From positions 1-17,330 of the forward strand of contig JBDRKQ010000225.1 in assembly GCA_043813895.1 (NCBI GenBank): 17,330 nt of DNA. The letters are read 5' to 3'. How positions within the stretch are numbered: position 1 is the first letter of the stretch; each line of letters begins with the position of its first letter. A program made the position numbers and the translations under genes. The notes below the pieces were generated by a model. The model was not told where the DNA came from and did not search any database. It was given only the letters and a program-made list of their open reading frames with translations. Shown piece after piece: positions 6,922 to 14,289 of this stretch. The stretch is from CAZTAR01 sp043813895. Its GTDB lineage: Bacteria; Planctomycetota; Phycisphaerae; UBA1845; UTPLA1.

Positions 6922-8208
6922 ATGTCCGACGCCGCGCGGAGAGAGGATGCGAAACCGACGTCCGACTCGGCATCGACCGAGCGGCGATTGGTCTGTCCGC
7001 ACTGCAAAGCCTCTTATCGGTCACATCGCCCGACGGAGGGGCGGCGGGTCCGATGTCCGCACTGCGATCACGTGTGGCGCGACGACGCCGGCGCCGTGGG
7101 GAACGTGGCCGGGGCTCTGGGAGAAGCTGCGGCTGCCTGGGCGCGACTGGGCTCCACGCTCGTCACGGGAGAGACTGACGCGACGTCCGTCGGAGAATTG
7201 GCGCGGCAACTAGCCCGGCCCGCCGAGGTCGCCGCCAGCGAGTGGATCGGCAAAACACTCGGGCGCTACCGTGTCAAGGCCATCCTCGGCGAAGGGGCGA
7301 TGGGATACGTTTATGAAGCTCGGGACACGGACCTGAATCGGGTCGTTGCCCTAAAAGTCCTTCCGCGACGGGCTGTGCCTGGGCACGAGTCACTCGGTCT
7401 CAAGATGTTCCTGCAAGAAGCGAAGATCGCGGCGAAGCTCCAGCACCCGAACATCGTGACGGTGTACGAAGTCGGCGTGCAGGGTGACGTCCACTTCTTT
7501 GCGATGGAGTGCGTCGTCGGCACAACGCTGGCCAGGTTGATTTCAGACCACGGCCCACTGCCCGCAAAGCAGGTGTGCTACCTCATCGCTCGTGCCGCCC
7601 GAGCACTCGCCGCAGGCCACGCACTTGGGATTGTTCACCGTGACGTCAAGCCTGGCAACATCATGATCGACACGGCCGGTCACGTGAAGGTGACGGACTT
7701 CGGGCTGGCGGACGTTGCCGGCATCGAGGGCGTGAGTGAGTTGAGCGAGCGTCCTCTGGGTTCGCCGGGTTGGATATCTCCGGAGGTGGCGCGCGGGGAG
7801 CGGGCGAGCCCTGCCAGCGATATCTACGGCCTGGGCCTGACGTTGTACTACTGCATGACCGGCGACCGCCTTATCAAGGCGGACACCAAGAGCGGCATGC
7901 TTCGCTTGCAGCGTGAGGCGAAGAGCGCCGAGCGGAATCGCCTGCCGCGGAACTGGCCGCCGCGTCTGCGCGACATCACCGTGCAATGCCTCCAGGCGAA
8001 CGCGCAGGACCGTTACCAATCGGGCGAAATGCTGTCGGCGGATTTGCTGAGCGCATTGCGGCCGAGCGAGACGGACGTCACGGTGATCCTGGGCAACAGC
8101 GCTGAGAGGCAACCGAAGCTCGCGCCGCCGTTGTTGAGCTACGCCGCGTTGGCAGTCCTCCTAGCTGTAGCCACCGCATTGGCCGTCTGGTGGTGGTTGC
8201 TGCGGTAA
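6922..8208 (+). CDS. serine/threonine protein kinase with N-terminal zinc ribbon and C-terminal membrane anchor
   Basis: A 428-residue Hanks-type kinase. An N-terminal zinc ribbon has CPHC at 25-28 and CPHC at 45-48. The kinase domain spans about 115-380: glycine loop GEGAMGYV (123-130), Lys145 in VALKVL, a Glu in LQEAKIA (166), catalytic HRDVKPGN (239-246), DFG (259-261) and SPE (286-288), so it should be active. Near the C-terminus one hydrophobic segment (about 406-425) ends in WWWLLR, with almost nothing beyond it, so the protein looks tail-anchored with the kinase in the cytoplasm and no outside sensor domain. ATG 6922 is chosen because the upstream extension to 6811 is Arg/Pro-rich without domain content; the ribosome site is weak. 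Substrates are unknown; planctomycetes encode many such kinases. Confidence 0.92.
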   Translation: MSDAARREDAKPTSDSASTERRLVCPHCKASYRSHRPTEGRRVRCPHCDHVWRDDAGAVGNVAGALGEAAAAWARLGSTLVTGETDATSVGELARQLARPAEVAASEWIGKTLGRYRVKAILGEGAMGYVYEARDTDLNRVVALKVLPRRAVPGHESLGLKMFLQEAKIAAKLQHPNIVTVYEVGVQGDVHFFAMECVVGTTLARLISDHGPLPAKQVCYLIARAARALAAGHALGIVHRDVKPGNIMIDTAGHVKVTDFGLADVAGIEGVSELSERPLGSPGWISPEVARGERASPASDIYGLGLTLYYCMTGDRLIKADTKSGMLRLQREAKSAERNRLPRNWPPRLRDITVQCLQANAQDRYQSGEMLSADLLSALRPSETDVTVILGNSAERQPKLAPPLLSYAALAVLLAVATALAVWWWLLR

Positions 8209-8393
8209 GCGCAACGATCGAAGACTCCACGCATCCCTCGCTTCTTGCATCCTCCTTGGCTCATCGTGCAGGCACGTCCCGCCGCGACAAGAGGACCAGC
8301 CCAACCCACCAACACACGGCCGCCGCCAAACTCGTCCCGTTCGCGCGTGCGCGACGCGGCTCGCCGTGATGGTCTCAGAAAGGTCGACCGATT

Positions 8394-8413
8394 CGACACG
8401 GGCGATTCAGGGG
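8394..8413. repeat. direct repeat copy A flanking zinc-ribbon membrane gene
   Basis: CGACACGGGCGATTCAGGGG matches the 20 bases at 8930-8949 at 17 of 20 positions. Copy A overlaps the stop codon of the minus-strand gene at 8407-8898; copy B lies just upstream of its start. Confidence 0.45.
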
Positions 8414-8898
8414 CCTTCGGTGGGTGGCGCCGCCGTGCCACACTCCGGACACTTGCCGCTTTCGTTGCCAGTCAAGTCGTAGCCGCACTTCTCGCAGTGA
8501 CCGGGTGGGATACGCCGGCGATCGCGCCAGCAGAGAAACGCGGTCGGAATGGCGATGATCACGAACACGGGCCAGAGCGGAAGCCAGTAGTAGCTCTGCA
8601 CCGCGGGGGCGCCGAGTGCCGGGACGGGCGGCGTATACGTTCGGGCCATCGGCCACCACCGCCAGCGTCCTTGAAACCAGTACCACCGCACATGCCAACG
8701 GCGGGGAACGAACCGCATCGGAACGTTGCCGTCGATGACTGCGATGCCGCCACCGTTCATCCAGAATCCGTGCGTGCCGGTCTTGTCGTACCACGACAGC
8801 TTGACGGGCCAACTCGCAACCCACAACGCGGCCAGCCCCGTGCAGAGGGCCAACCCCGCCCACTTCAAAATCCGTCGGATTGGTCGGCGGCGCGGCAT
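8407..8898 (-). CDS. membrane protein with C-terminal CxxC zinc ribbon, planctomycete type
   Basis: A 163-residue protein with a basic N-terminus (MPRRRPIRRILK), a membrane segment at about 12-30, a Trp/Arg/Tyr-rich middle part (RWHVRWYWFQGRWRWWPM at about 67-84), a second membrane segment at about 104-123, and a zinc ribbon CEKCGYDLTGNESGKCPECG with Cys135, 138, 150 and 153. Proteins with this exact style of ribbon are common and often multicopy in Planctomycetes, with no known function. I chose ATG 8898; an ATG at 8919 and a longer frame from 9051 are possible but add no recognisable sequence. The 16-residue aromatic/basic stretch suggests an interfacial loop outside the membrane. The gene is convergent with the kinase, about 198 bases apart, with no clear terminator between. 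Confidence 0.75.
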   Translation of the reverse strand: MPRRRPIRRILKWAGLALCTGLAALWVASWPVKLSWYDKTGTHGFWMNGGGIAVIDGNVPMRFVPRRWHVRWYWFQGRWRWWPMARTYTPPVPALGAPAVQSYYWLPLWPVFVIIAIPTAFLCWRDRRRIPPGHCEKCGYDLTGNESGKCPECGTAAPPTEGP

Positions 8899-8929
8899 GG
8901 CGGCATTGTAGCAAGACATCGCTCGAAAC

Positions 8930-8949
8930 CGGCACAGGCGATTCTGGGG
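8930..8949. repeat. direct repeat copy B upstream of zinc-ribbon membrane gene
   Basis: CGGCACAGGCGATTCTGGGG, 17 of 20 identical with copy A at 8394-8413. The two copies are in the same orientation and bracket one gene almost exactly. Confidence 0.45.
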
Positions 8950-9035
8950 CGTTGGGGGGAGAGGTAAGCCTCCCGCATCTGCGCAGCATCGCGTGCCGAG
9001 GTTGCCGAGAATCCTGCTGCCGCTCTCCGGGTATG

Positions 9036-9059
9036 AAAAAGCCCGCCACATGGACGGGC
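9036..9059 (-). terminator. rho-independent terminator of second PEP-CTERM gene
   Basis: Read on the minus strand, GCCCGTC (9059-9053) pairs with GGCGGGC (9047-9041) through one G-U, loop of five bases, followed by TTTTT (9040-9036). It lies 27 bases past the stop at 9087. Confidence 0.75.
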
Positions 9060-9086
9060 ATGGAGTGTTCTACTTGTGGGAGTTGC

Positions 9087-9740
9087 TCAGCGGCGACGAC
9101 GAAGCAGCATCATGCCGCTGAAGGCTACCAGTGTGAGAGTGACGGGCTCCGGGATCATCGTGGCGGTAGTCAGTGCATCTGGGTCAGTGAACGCAGAGCC
9201 GAACCAACCAGCGATTTCGATGACCGTCAAGCCACCGATGTAAGGTTCGGGAGCTGGACTGAAGTCCATGTCAAACGAACCGCCGCTGGGACCCTCGAAG
9301 ATCCCATCACCGAGCTCGTTCATCCAGACGTTGGTCAGGTCGCCGCCGAAAATGCCCGTGGTGGCAAACTTCGTCCACACGCCGGAAATGTCACCGGTAA
9401 TGGTGTCGCCATCGGCGTCTGTGACAATGAACGAGCCGTCGCCGGAGTAGTGGGTCGCATCAATCATGGCAACCTGCATGGTGAGCGCAAAGTCCGCCGT
9501 CCCGCCAGTGAAATCCGGCAGGTAGCTGGCGGTACCCGTTGCGGGTATGTCCCGAGTGACATCGCCAGTGGTGTTGCTGTCGGGAGTCATGCTCCAGGTT
9601 GTGGCTCCATCATACACGCCAGTGATGTCGGTGAAACCGAACGTAAAGATTGGCCCCGCAGTCGCCGTCTGATCCGCAGCAAGGACGATCAGCAAGGCAA
9701 CAACTAAGGCGACTGTTTTCGAGTTGAGCACTGTGTTCAT
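9087..9740 (-). CDS. PEP-CTERM sorting-domain secreted protein
   Basis: A 217-residue exported protein. The signal peptide covers about residues 1-28 (KTVALVVALLIVLAADQTATA before GPIF). The mature part is Gly/Thr/Asp-rich and probably beta-structured, with repeated GD-type turns (TDADGDTITGDISGVW). It ends in the sorting tail IPEPVTLTLVAFSG followed by hydrophobic residues and RRRR. Its mature sequence shares no obvious similarity with the other PEP-CTERM protein in this window beyond the tail, as is usual for exosortase cargo. ATG 9740 is preceded by GAGGGA at 9 bases. The gene stands alone and has its own terminator. The role of the protein at the surface is unknown. Confidence 0.87.
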   Translation of the reverse strand: MNTVLNSKTVALVVALLIVLAADQTATAGPIFTFGFTDITGVYDGATTWSMTPDSNTTGDVTRDIPATGTASYLPDFTGGTADFALTMQVAMIDATHYSGDGSFIVTDADGDTITGDISGVWTKFATTGIFGGDLTNVWMNELGDGIFEGPSGGSFDMDFSPAPEPYIGGLTVIEIAGWFGSAFTDPDALTTATMIPEPVTLTLVAFSGMMLLRRRR

Positions 9741-10123
9741 CGTTCATTATCCCTCATTCATGATCGTTGAAGTCCCGCGCCACGAGACGAAGTACAACTC
9801 CCCCTCTTGTGATGTTGCTTGGCAATGTTGTGGAGGACTGTCCGTGCGAGTGTCGCGCCAGCGGAGTGGCTGGACCATTATTCACACGAAGTCCGCAAAG
9901 ATGACGACGGATGCGCGGAAAGCCCAATCCTTATCGCGACGTAAAACTCGGCAAGCTGTAGGGTTTCGAGCGATATGAATACGCCACACACCACGCGAGG
10001 CAGTGCAAAACGCGCAAGCGCCTGTCCAGGCACGAGGTATGGAAAAGGAACCGCGAAACTCCCCGGTGTCGCGTGGCGGCAACAACTTCGCGGCGTCGGG
10101 GGCGGCTATCGGACCAGGGCGAC
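9741..10123. other. intergenic region, no gene seen
   Basis: Between the second PEP-CTERM gene and the flotillin gene, both on the minus strand. Open frames here translate to unconvincing Arg/Ser-rich peptides without ribosome sites. It must contain the promoter of the PEP-CTERM gene but no box pair stands out, and no terminator with a T-run follows the flotillin stop. Confidence 0.5.
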
Positions 10124-11467
10124 TCAGTCTTCATCCGGCTGGGACGCATCGCCGGTATCCTTCGCATCGCCCGTCATGCGGCCGGCGATTGAGCGGCTGA
10201 GTTCGCGGAAGTCCACGCCCAAGATGCCCTCAAGTGCCGCCAGCGATTCCGCCAGGACTTTTGCGCGCGCCATCGCAGCGCCGGCAATCGCCTGACCGCT
10301 TCCGCCGTCGATGACCGTCACGTCGCGAAGTTCGATCCCTTCGATGGTCTTGGCGAGATCGGTTACGACTTTTGGCATCAACTCGACTAGCATGACCTTC
10401 AGCGCTTCGGGGTGTTTCTGAATTGCCTGGCCGATCGACTCGACCGCTGCGGCTCTGGCCTTGCCCTCTTCCAGGACCAATGCGGCATCGCCTTGGGCCT
10501 TGGCGAGTGCCACGTCACGATCGGCGATCGCGGCCTGAACCTGGGTCGCCTTCAACCTCGCTCCCTCGGCCATCGCGGCGGCTTCCTGCTGTTCGGTCTC
10601 CTTCAGTGCGGCCGCACGCGCGAGTTCCGCCTTGCGAATCCGCAGCGCGTTTTCCGCCTCGGCGATGGCTTTCTCCGACGACAATCTCGCTTCCTCGGCA
10701 CGCTGGTGCGCGGTGGCTTCCGTGGTCCTCGCCTCGGAGTCGCGATCGGCCTTCGCCTGACGCGCGGCAGCCGCGGCCTCGGCTTCCCGGATGGTCGCTT
10801 CGGATGCCCGGCCTGCTTCGGCTTTGCGGGCTTCCGAAACGACCTGGGCGCGCGCCTTGCGCGCGATCGACTCGAGGTACTGTTCATCGTCATGGACGTT
10901 CTGGATGTTCACACTATCGATGACCAGTCCGAGCTTGCAGAAATCGTCCGTGACCTCCTTCATCACTGTGGCGACGAACATGTCACGGTCTTCGACAATC
11001 TCCTCCGGGCGCATCTTGCCGACGACGGCGCGCAGGCCGCCTTCAAGCGTCTCTCGCGCGACGCGTTGTATCTCCTGCACCGGCTGGCCTAGGAATCGCT
11101 CGATCGCGTTGGGACGCAGCTCGGGGCTTGACGCGATTTTCACGTTGGCGACGCCGGTGATAATCACCGGCAACATGGTGCCGCCGCCTGATTGGGCCTT
11201 GACCTCCAGTCCGACTTGCAGGTTGCGCAGGCTGAGGCGGGCGACTTTCTCGATGATGGGAATCACCGGTGTCCTACCACCAATCAGGATGCGGTATCCC
11301 AATCCTGTCTTCTGACGCCCGCCGCTGATAATCAACATCTCACTGGGATTGCCGACGACCATCAGCTTGGCGACGATGAGCACGATCGCCAGAATCGCCA
11401 GCAGGACGAAGCCTCCGATCACCATGCCGGCGCCGGTGCTATCCGCGAGTAGACAGATGCTATTCAC
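10124..11467 (-). CDS. flotillin-like SPFH-domain protein
   Basis: A 447-residue membrane-microdomain scaffold protein. One membrane segment at about 15-36 (MVIGGFVLLAILAIVLIVAK) is followed by an SPFH/band 7 domain at about 40-200 (NPSEMLIISGGRQ, then IERFLGQPVQEIQRVARETLEGGLRAVVG, then LGLVIDSVNIQNV) and a long Ala/Glu/Arg-rich coiled coil at about 200-345 with repeated EA pairs, as in bacterial flotillins of the FloT/YuaG/YqiK group. The C-terminal region (345-447) would support oligomerisation. The start codon is GTG at 11467, with AGGAGG upstream, and it overlaps the stop of the NfeD-like gene in a GTGA, so the two are translationally coupled. In other bacteria this pair organises membrane domains and fluidity; a client here is unknown. 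Confidence 0.92.
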   Translation of the reverse strand: MNSICLLADSTGAGMVIGGFVLLAILAIVLIVAKLMVVGNPSEMLIISGGRQKTGLGYRILIGGRTPVIPIIEKVARLSLRNLQVGLEVKAQSGGGTMLPVIITGVANVKIASSPELRPNAIERFLGQPVQEIQRVARETLEGGLRAVVGKMRPEEIVEDRDMFVATVMKEVTDDFCKLGLVIDSVNIQNVHDDEQYLESIARKARAQVVSEARKAEAGRASEATIREAEAAAAARQAKADRDSEARTTEATAHQRAEEARLSSEKAIAEAENALRIRKAELARAAALKETEQQEAAAMAEGARLKATQVQAAIADRDVALAKAQGDAALVLEEGKARAAAVESIGQAIQKHPEALKVMLVELMPKVVTDLAKTIEGIELRDVTVIDGGSGQAIAGAAMARAKVLAESLAALEGILGVDFRELSRSIAGRMTGDAKDTGDASQPDED

Positions 11468-12237
11468 TGTTTGCCTCCTTTTTGCGTATGGTTGAGGAAC
11501 TCGAACTCCTTGCGAGAGACGACCTTGGCGACACCTCCCCCATACGCCAGGACGCCCACTTCTTCCCCCGCTTGAAAGGCGTCGTCGGCATGTTTCGACG
11601 TCGCCGGGATGTACTGCTGCCCCCCGAGAACCGTCAGCGCAATCTCGCCCTTGATCGTGTGGCTGACAGGAATCGTCACACGGGCGACCTGGTTCACGTA
11701 ATCCGCAGTCCGGAGCGCACTATTGCCGGAGGCACGGCGAATCCTGCGGAATAGTCGGTGCACGCATTGCCCCGCCACGATGCCGCCCACGACGGAAACG
11801 CCCAGCGTGGCATATGCACCCACGGCTGTCATGTGCGTCAAGACAACGCCGAGAACGCCGAACGTTGCCAGGAAGAACACGAGAAAGCGAATGGAAAACC
11901 ACGACGCCAGTGACGATGCTTCACCGATGTGGCCGTCAGTGTGGTGCGCCGCGCCCGCGTCAACGTGGGCGTCGACCCCCGCGGCATCGGCATCGATGTC
12001 GCCAGCAACGTGGCCGCCGAGATCGACGTCTGCGTCTGTCGAAACATCAATGTCCGCGTGGAAATCGGCGTCGAAATCCGTGTCCGCGCCGACGGAGATA
12101 TCAACGTCCGCGTCCGCATGGTGCCCGCTGAGTGAGGAGATGAGCACCAGCCCAGCGCCGACGGTCCCGCAGGCCCAATAGACCGTGGTCAAAAGTGGGA
12201 TCTCGGAAGCGGCGAACACCCATGGCAAATCGACCAC
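11464..12237 (-). CDS. NfeD-like membrane protein with OB-fold, flotillin partner
   Basis: A 257-residue protein with one membrane segment (about 14-37), a 65-residue Asp/His-rich linker (39-103), two more membrane segments (about 112-134 and 137-160), a basic stretch (RLFRRIRR) and a C-terminal OB-fold (about 178-248, ADYVNQVARVTIPV...GEEVGVLAYGGGVAKVV). This layout fits YuaF/YqiJ-type NfeD proteins, whose genes sit beside flotillin genes. The frame is open far upstream to 13050, but the start is set by GGAGG (12249-12245) 7 bases before GTG 12237, which gives a hydrophobic N-terminus. The stop overlaps the flotillin start by the shared GTGA. The linker has by hand count 18 Asp and 8 His, often as D-x-D-x-D, suggesting divalent metal binding; this is inference. 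Confidence 0.87.
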   Translation of the reverse strand: MVDLPWVFAASEIPLLTTVYWACGTVGAGLVLISSLSGHHADADVDISVGADTDFDADFHADIDVSTDADVDLGGHVAGDIDADAAGVDAHVDAGAAHHTDGHIGEASSLASWFSIRFLVFFLATFGVLGVVLTHMTAVGAYATLGVSVVGGIVAGQCVHRLFRRIRRASGNSALRTADYVNQVARVTIPVSHTIKGEIALTVLGGQQYIPATSKHADDAFQAGEEVGVLAYGGGVAKVVSRKEFEFLNHTQKGGKQ

Positions 12238-12347
12238 AATCGAGCCTCCTTCGGCCACTGTGACCCGGCAGACCTCGCCGGATGAAAGGCTTACAATAAC
12301 AATGTACAGCGAAGCCGGTCCGCCGGCCACTCTAATCTCGCGGCGGG

Positions 12348-12377
12348 AATATAGTAGCGAGCCGAAGCGGGAATGAA
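12348..12377 (-). promoter_or_regulatory. candidate promoter of the NfeD-flotillin operon
   Basis: On the minus strand TTCATT (12377-12372), an 18-base spacer and TATATT (12353-12348) form a plausible pair of boxes. The leader to GTG 12237 would be about 100 bases and contains the inverted repeat CCGGC (12265-12269) / GCCGG (12277-12281). Confidence 0.3.
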
Positions 12378-12475
12378 GCGCCGATCCTGGGGTAGAGGCC
12401 AGATGCGGGACGGCAGCCATTGGCGCCCCTGGCGGGTCACTCGCCTGTGTGGCGCACGTGGCGTCGCGAGGAAAA

Positions 12476-12505
12476 CACTGGTGGGCAAGCCACCAGTGGC
12501 ACCCA
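12476..12505 (+). repeat. palindromic repeat, copy 1
   Basis: CACTGGTGG (12476-12484) and CCACCAGTG (12490-12498) form a perfect 9-base stem around loop GCAAG, followed by GCACCCA. A diverged copy with the same GCAAG core and the same trailing CAGTGGCACCC is at 14995-15022. It sits in the leader of the zinc-ribbon gene. From memory, palindromes of this kind are scattered in planctomycete genomes; I cannot check that here. Confidence 0.6.
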
Positions 12506-12543
12506 CAAAGTTGGGGCGACAATGCACTAGAGGAGGCGCCACG

Positions 12544-12849
12544 ATGACCCAACTCGAGATGTTCGCTGTGAATATCAAGCTGCTCATCGGGCTGCTTGTA
12601 TTCGGGCTCCTCCTTGTCCTGCTGGTCGTCAGCACGTGGACAGGGATCAAGGTGTGGCTCTTCCGGGGCAGGCAACGGCGCGGGGCACAAGAGGAGTTCA
12701 ACCGTCGACACCGGCCGGACGGCACGCTCCTTCCGCCCGTCGCCGCCGGCATGTGCGGTCAGTGCAGCGGCGCGTTTGACAAGGTGTATCACCTCCCGGA
12801 CGGGCGCCGGCTCTGTGAACAATGCTACGAAGAAACGGAGGGCGTGTAA
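12544..12849 (+). CDS. small membrane-anchored zinc-ribbon protein
   Basis: A 101-residue protein. A strongly hydrophobic segment at about 11-32 (LLIGLLVFGLLLVLLVV) is followed by a basic stretch (FRGRQRRG), a linker and a zinc ribbon: MCGQC (Cys71, 74) and LCEQC (Cys91, 94) with SGAFDKVYHLPDGRR between, a form also seen in small treble-clef or FYVE-like zinc knots. The start at 12544 is set by AGAGGAGG seven bases upstream; an open frame begins earlier at 12373 but has no such site. It is divergent from the NfeD-flotillin operon, about 300 bases away, and may be a membrane partner, but that link rests only on position. No function is known to me. Confidence 0.75.
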   Translation: MTQLEMFAVNIKLLIGLLVFGLLLVLLVVSTWTGIKVWLFRGRQRRGAQEEFNRRHRPDGTLLPPVAAGMCGQCSGAFDKVYHLPDGRRLCEQCYEETEGV

Positions 12850-12873
12850 GCTGCGGCTGGCCTTCCAGCTGTG

Positions 12874-12982
12874 GTCGGCGTATCCTATGAAGAAGGCCCG
12901 CCGTTGGTCAGCCCCCCCCACCCCTGGCGTGGCCGGGATGTCCGTGCTTTGCCGTGTTGTCCGCGTATGCAATGAAGTAAGG
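12874..12982. repeat. diverged direct repeat pair downstream of zinc-ribbon gene
   Basis: GTCGGCGTATCCTATGAAG (starting 12874) and GTCCGCGTATGCAATGAAG (starting 12959) match with three substitutions, and the match continues as AAGG against TAAGG. The same intergenic region (12850-13128) also carries CCCGCCGTTGG twice (near 12897 and 13085) and GCCAA[A/G]CGGCAA twice (13015 and 13039). No gene is supported in it. Confidence 0.4.
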
Positions 12983-13128
12983 AGTTGCGCAGGAATAACG
13001 TAAACGGTTGATCCGCCAAACGGCAAGCCAGCAGGCCAGCCAAGCGGCAAAATCAGCTATGTTATTCTCGCCCATCTGCTAACCCCGCCGTTGGCTGGTG
13101 TCCACGAGTCCCTTACGGATCACGATCT

Positions 13129-14277
13129 ATGTCCAGCAAACAGACCCTCGACGACAAAGTCTATACAGTCGGTCCGGACCGCATGCTCAGCATGAAGGAC
13201 CTGCTCGACTACTTCGAGCAGCAGGGCAAGATGCGGGTGTCGGACCTGCACATCAAGGCCGGTTGTCCGCCGGTCTATCGCGTGGACGGGCTGTTGCAGC
13301 GCATGAAGGGACCGCCGTTGGACGCGGCCACTGCCAAGGCACTTGTCTATAGCTTGCTCAGCGACAACGAGATCAAAACGCTGAAACAGAATCGCTCTGT
13401 GGACAGCTCATGTTCCACCAAGATGATCCAGTTTCGCCTGAACTGCTTCTACGAGAACGACGGCCTAGCCGTCGCGCTGCGGGCGCTGTTCGCCGACGTG
13501 CCGCCGGTCGAGGAGATCGGATTCCCCAACGGCGTCTGGCGCGACATCATCAACAAACAGCAAGGGCTCGTCCTCATCACCGGCATCACCGGCGCGGGCA
13601 AGTCCACGACCATCGCATCGCTCATCGACCGCATCGCGGAGACGCGACCGTGCAGGATCGTCACGTTGGAGGACCCGATCGAGTATCGCCTCAAGAGCAG
13701 GGCGGCGGTTATCTCCCAGCGCGAGGTCGGACGCGACGTGCCGAGCTTCGAACGCGGCCTGCGGGACTGCCTGCGAGAGGACCCGGACGTGATCTTTGTC
13801 GGCGAGATGCGTGACATGGACTCTACGTCTTGGACGTTGACGGCTGCCGAAACGGGCCACCTTGTCTTCTCGACGCTGCACACGCGCGACGCCCGCGGAA
13901 GCATTACGAGAATCCTCGACCTCTTCCCGCCGAATCGACAGGACGAGGTTGCGAGCCAGCTCTCACTCGGCCTCAGTCACATCTTTTCGCAGAAGCTCAT
14001 TCCCCGGGCCGACGGAAAGGGCCGCGTTGTGGCGATGGAGATACTCAACAACATCTACGCGGTCTCCAACCTCATCCGGCAGTCCAAGACCGAGCAGATA
14101 TACTCACAGATGCAGACGCGCACGAAGGACATCCCCACCGAGCGCATGGTCACGCTGGAGCGATCCCTCGCCGGGCTTGTCCACCGTGGCCTCGCCACGC
14201 CGCTTGAAGCCGAAAAGTGGGCCAACAACCCCAACGCGTTCGTCGAAGAAATGCAAATCGCAGGCGAACGGGCGTGA
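13129..14277 (+). CDS. pilT: PilT-type pilus retraction ATPase
   Basis: A 382-residue hexameric ATPase of the PilT/GspE superfamily, placed at the inner face of a type IV pilus machine. The N-terminal PAS-like part (about 20-130, MRVSDLHIKAGCPPVYRVDG) precedes the RecA-like core: Walker A GITGAGKST (152-160), Asp box LEDPIEY (180-186), Walker B VIFVGE (221-226) and His box TGHLVFSTLHT (242-252). AVSNLIRQ (311-318) corresponds to the PilT-specific AIRNLIRE motif, which argues for a retraction rather than an assembly ATPase; the Walker A has Ile and Ala where many homologues have Pro and Ser. No tetracysteine zinc motif of GspE/PilB is present. ATG 13129 has only a weak ribosome site. No other pilus gene is in the window; it could also be one of several PilT paralogues. 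Confidence 0.9.
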   Translation: MSSKQTLDDKVYTVGPDRMLSMKDLLDYFEQQGKMRVSDLHIKAGCPPVYRVDGLLQRMKGPPLDAATAKALVYSLLSDNEIKTLKQNRSVDSSCSTKMIQFRLNCFYENDGLAVALRALFADVPPVEEIGFPNGVWRDIINKQQGLVLITGITGAGKSTTIASLIDRIAETRPCRIVTLEDPIEYRLKSRAAVISQREVGRDVPSFERGLRDCLREDPDVIFVGEMRDMDSTSWTLTAAETGHLVFSTLHTRDARGSITRILDLFPPNRQDEVASQLSLGLSHIFSQKLIPRADGKGRVVAMEILNNIYAVSNLIRQSKTEQIYSQMQTRTKDIPTERMVTLERSLAGLVHRGLATPLEAEKWANNPNAFVEEMQIAGERA

Positions 14278-14289
14278 CCCCGTCTCCCA

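Larger units (their letters stand above)
12238..12543. other. divergent intergenic region
   Basis: Separates the minus-strand NfeD-flotillin operon from the plus-strand zinc-ribbon gene. Besides the candidate promoter and the palindromic repeat listed separately, no further gene is supported; the open frames crossing it are extensions of the two flanking genes. Confidence 0.5.

Noticed and set aside
12238..13050. N-terminal extension of the NfeD-like frame to 13050
   Set aside because: The extension overlaps the divergent zinc-ribbon gene, lacks any domain, and a strong ribosome site marks GTG 12237.
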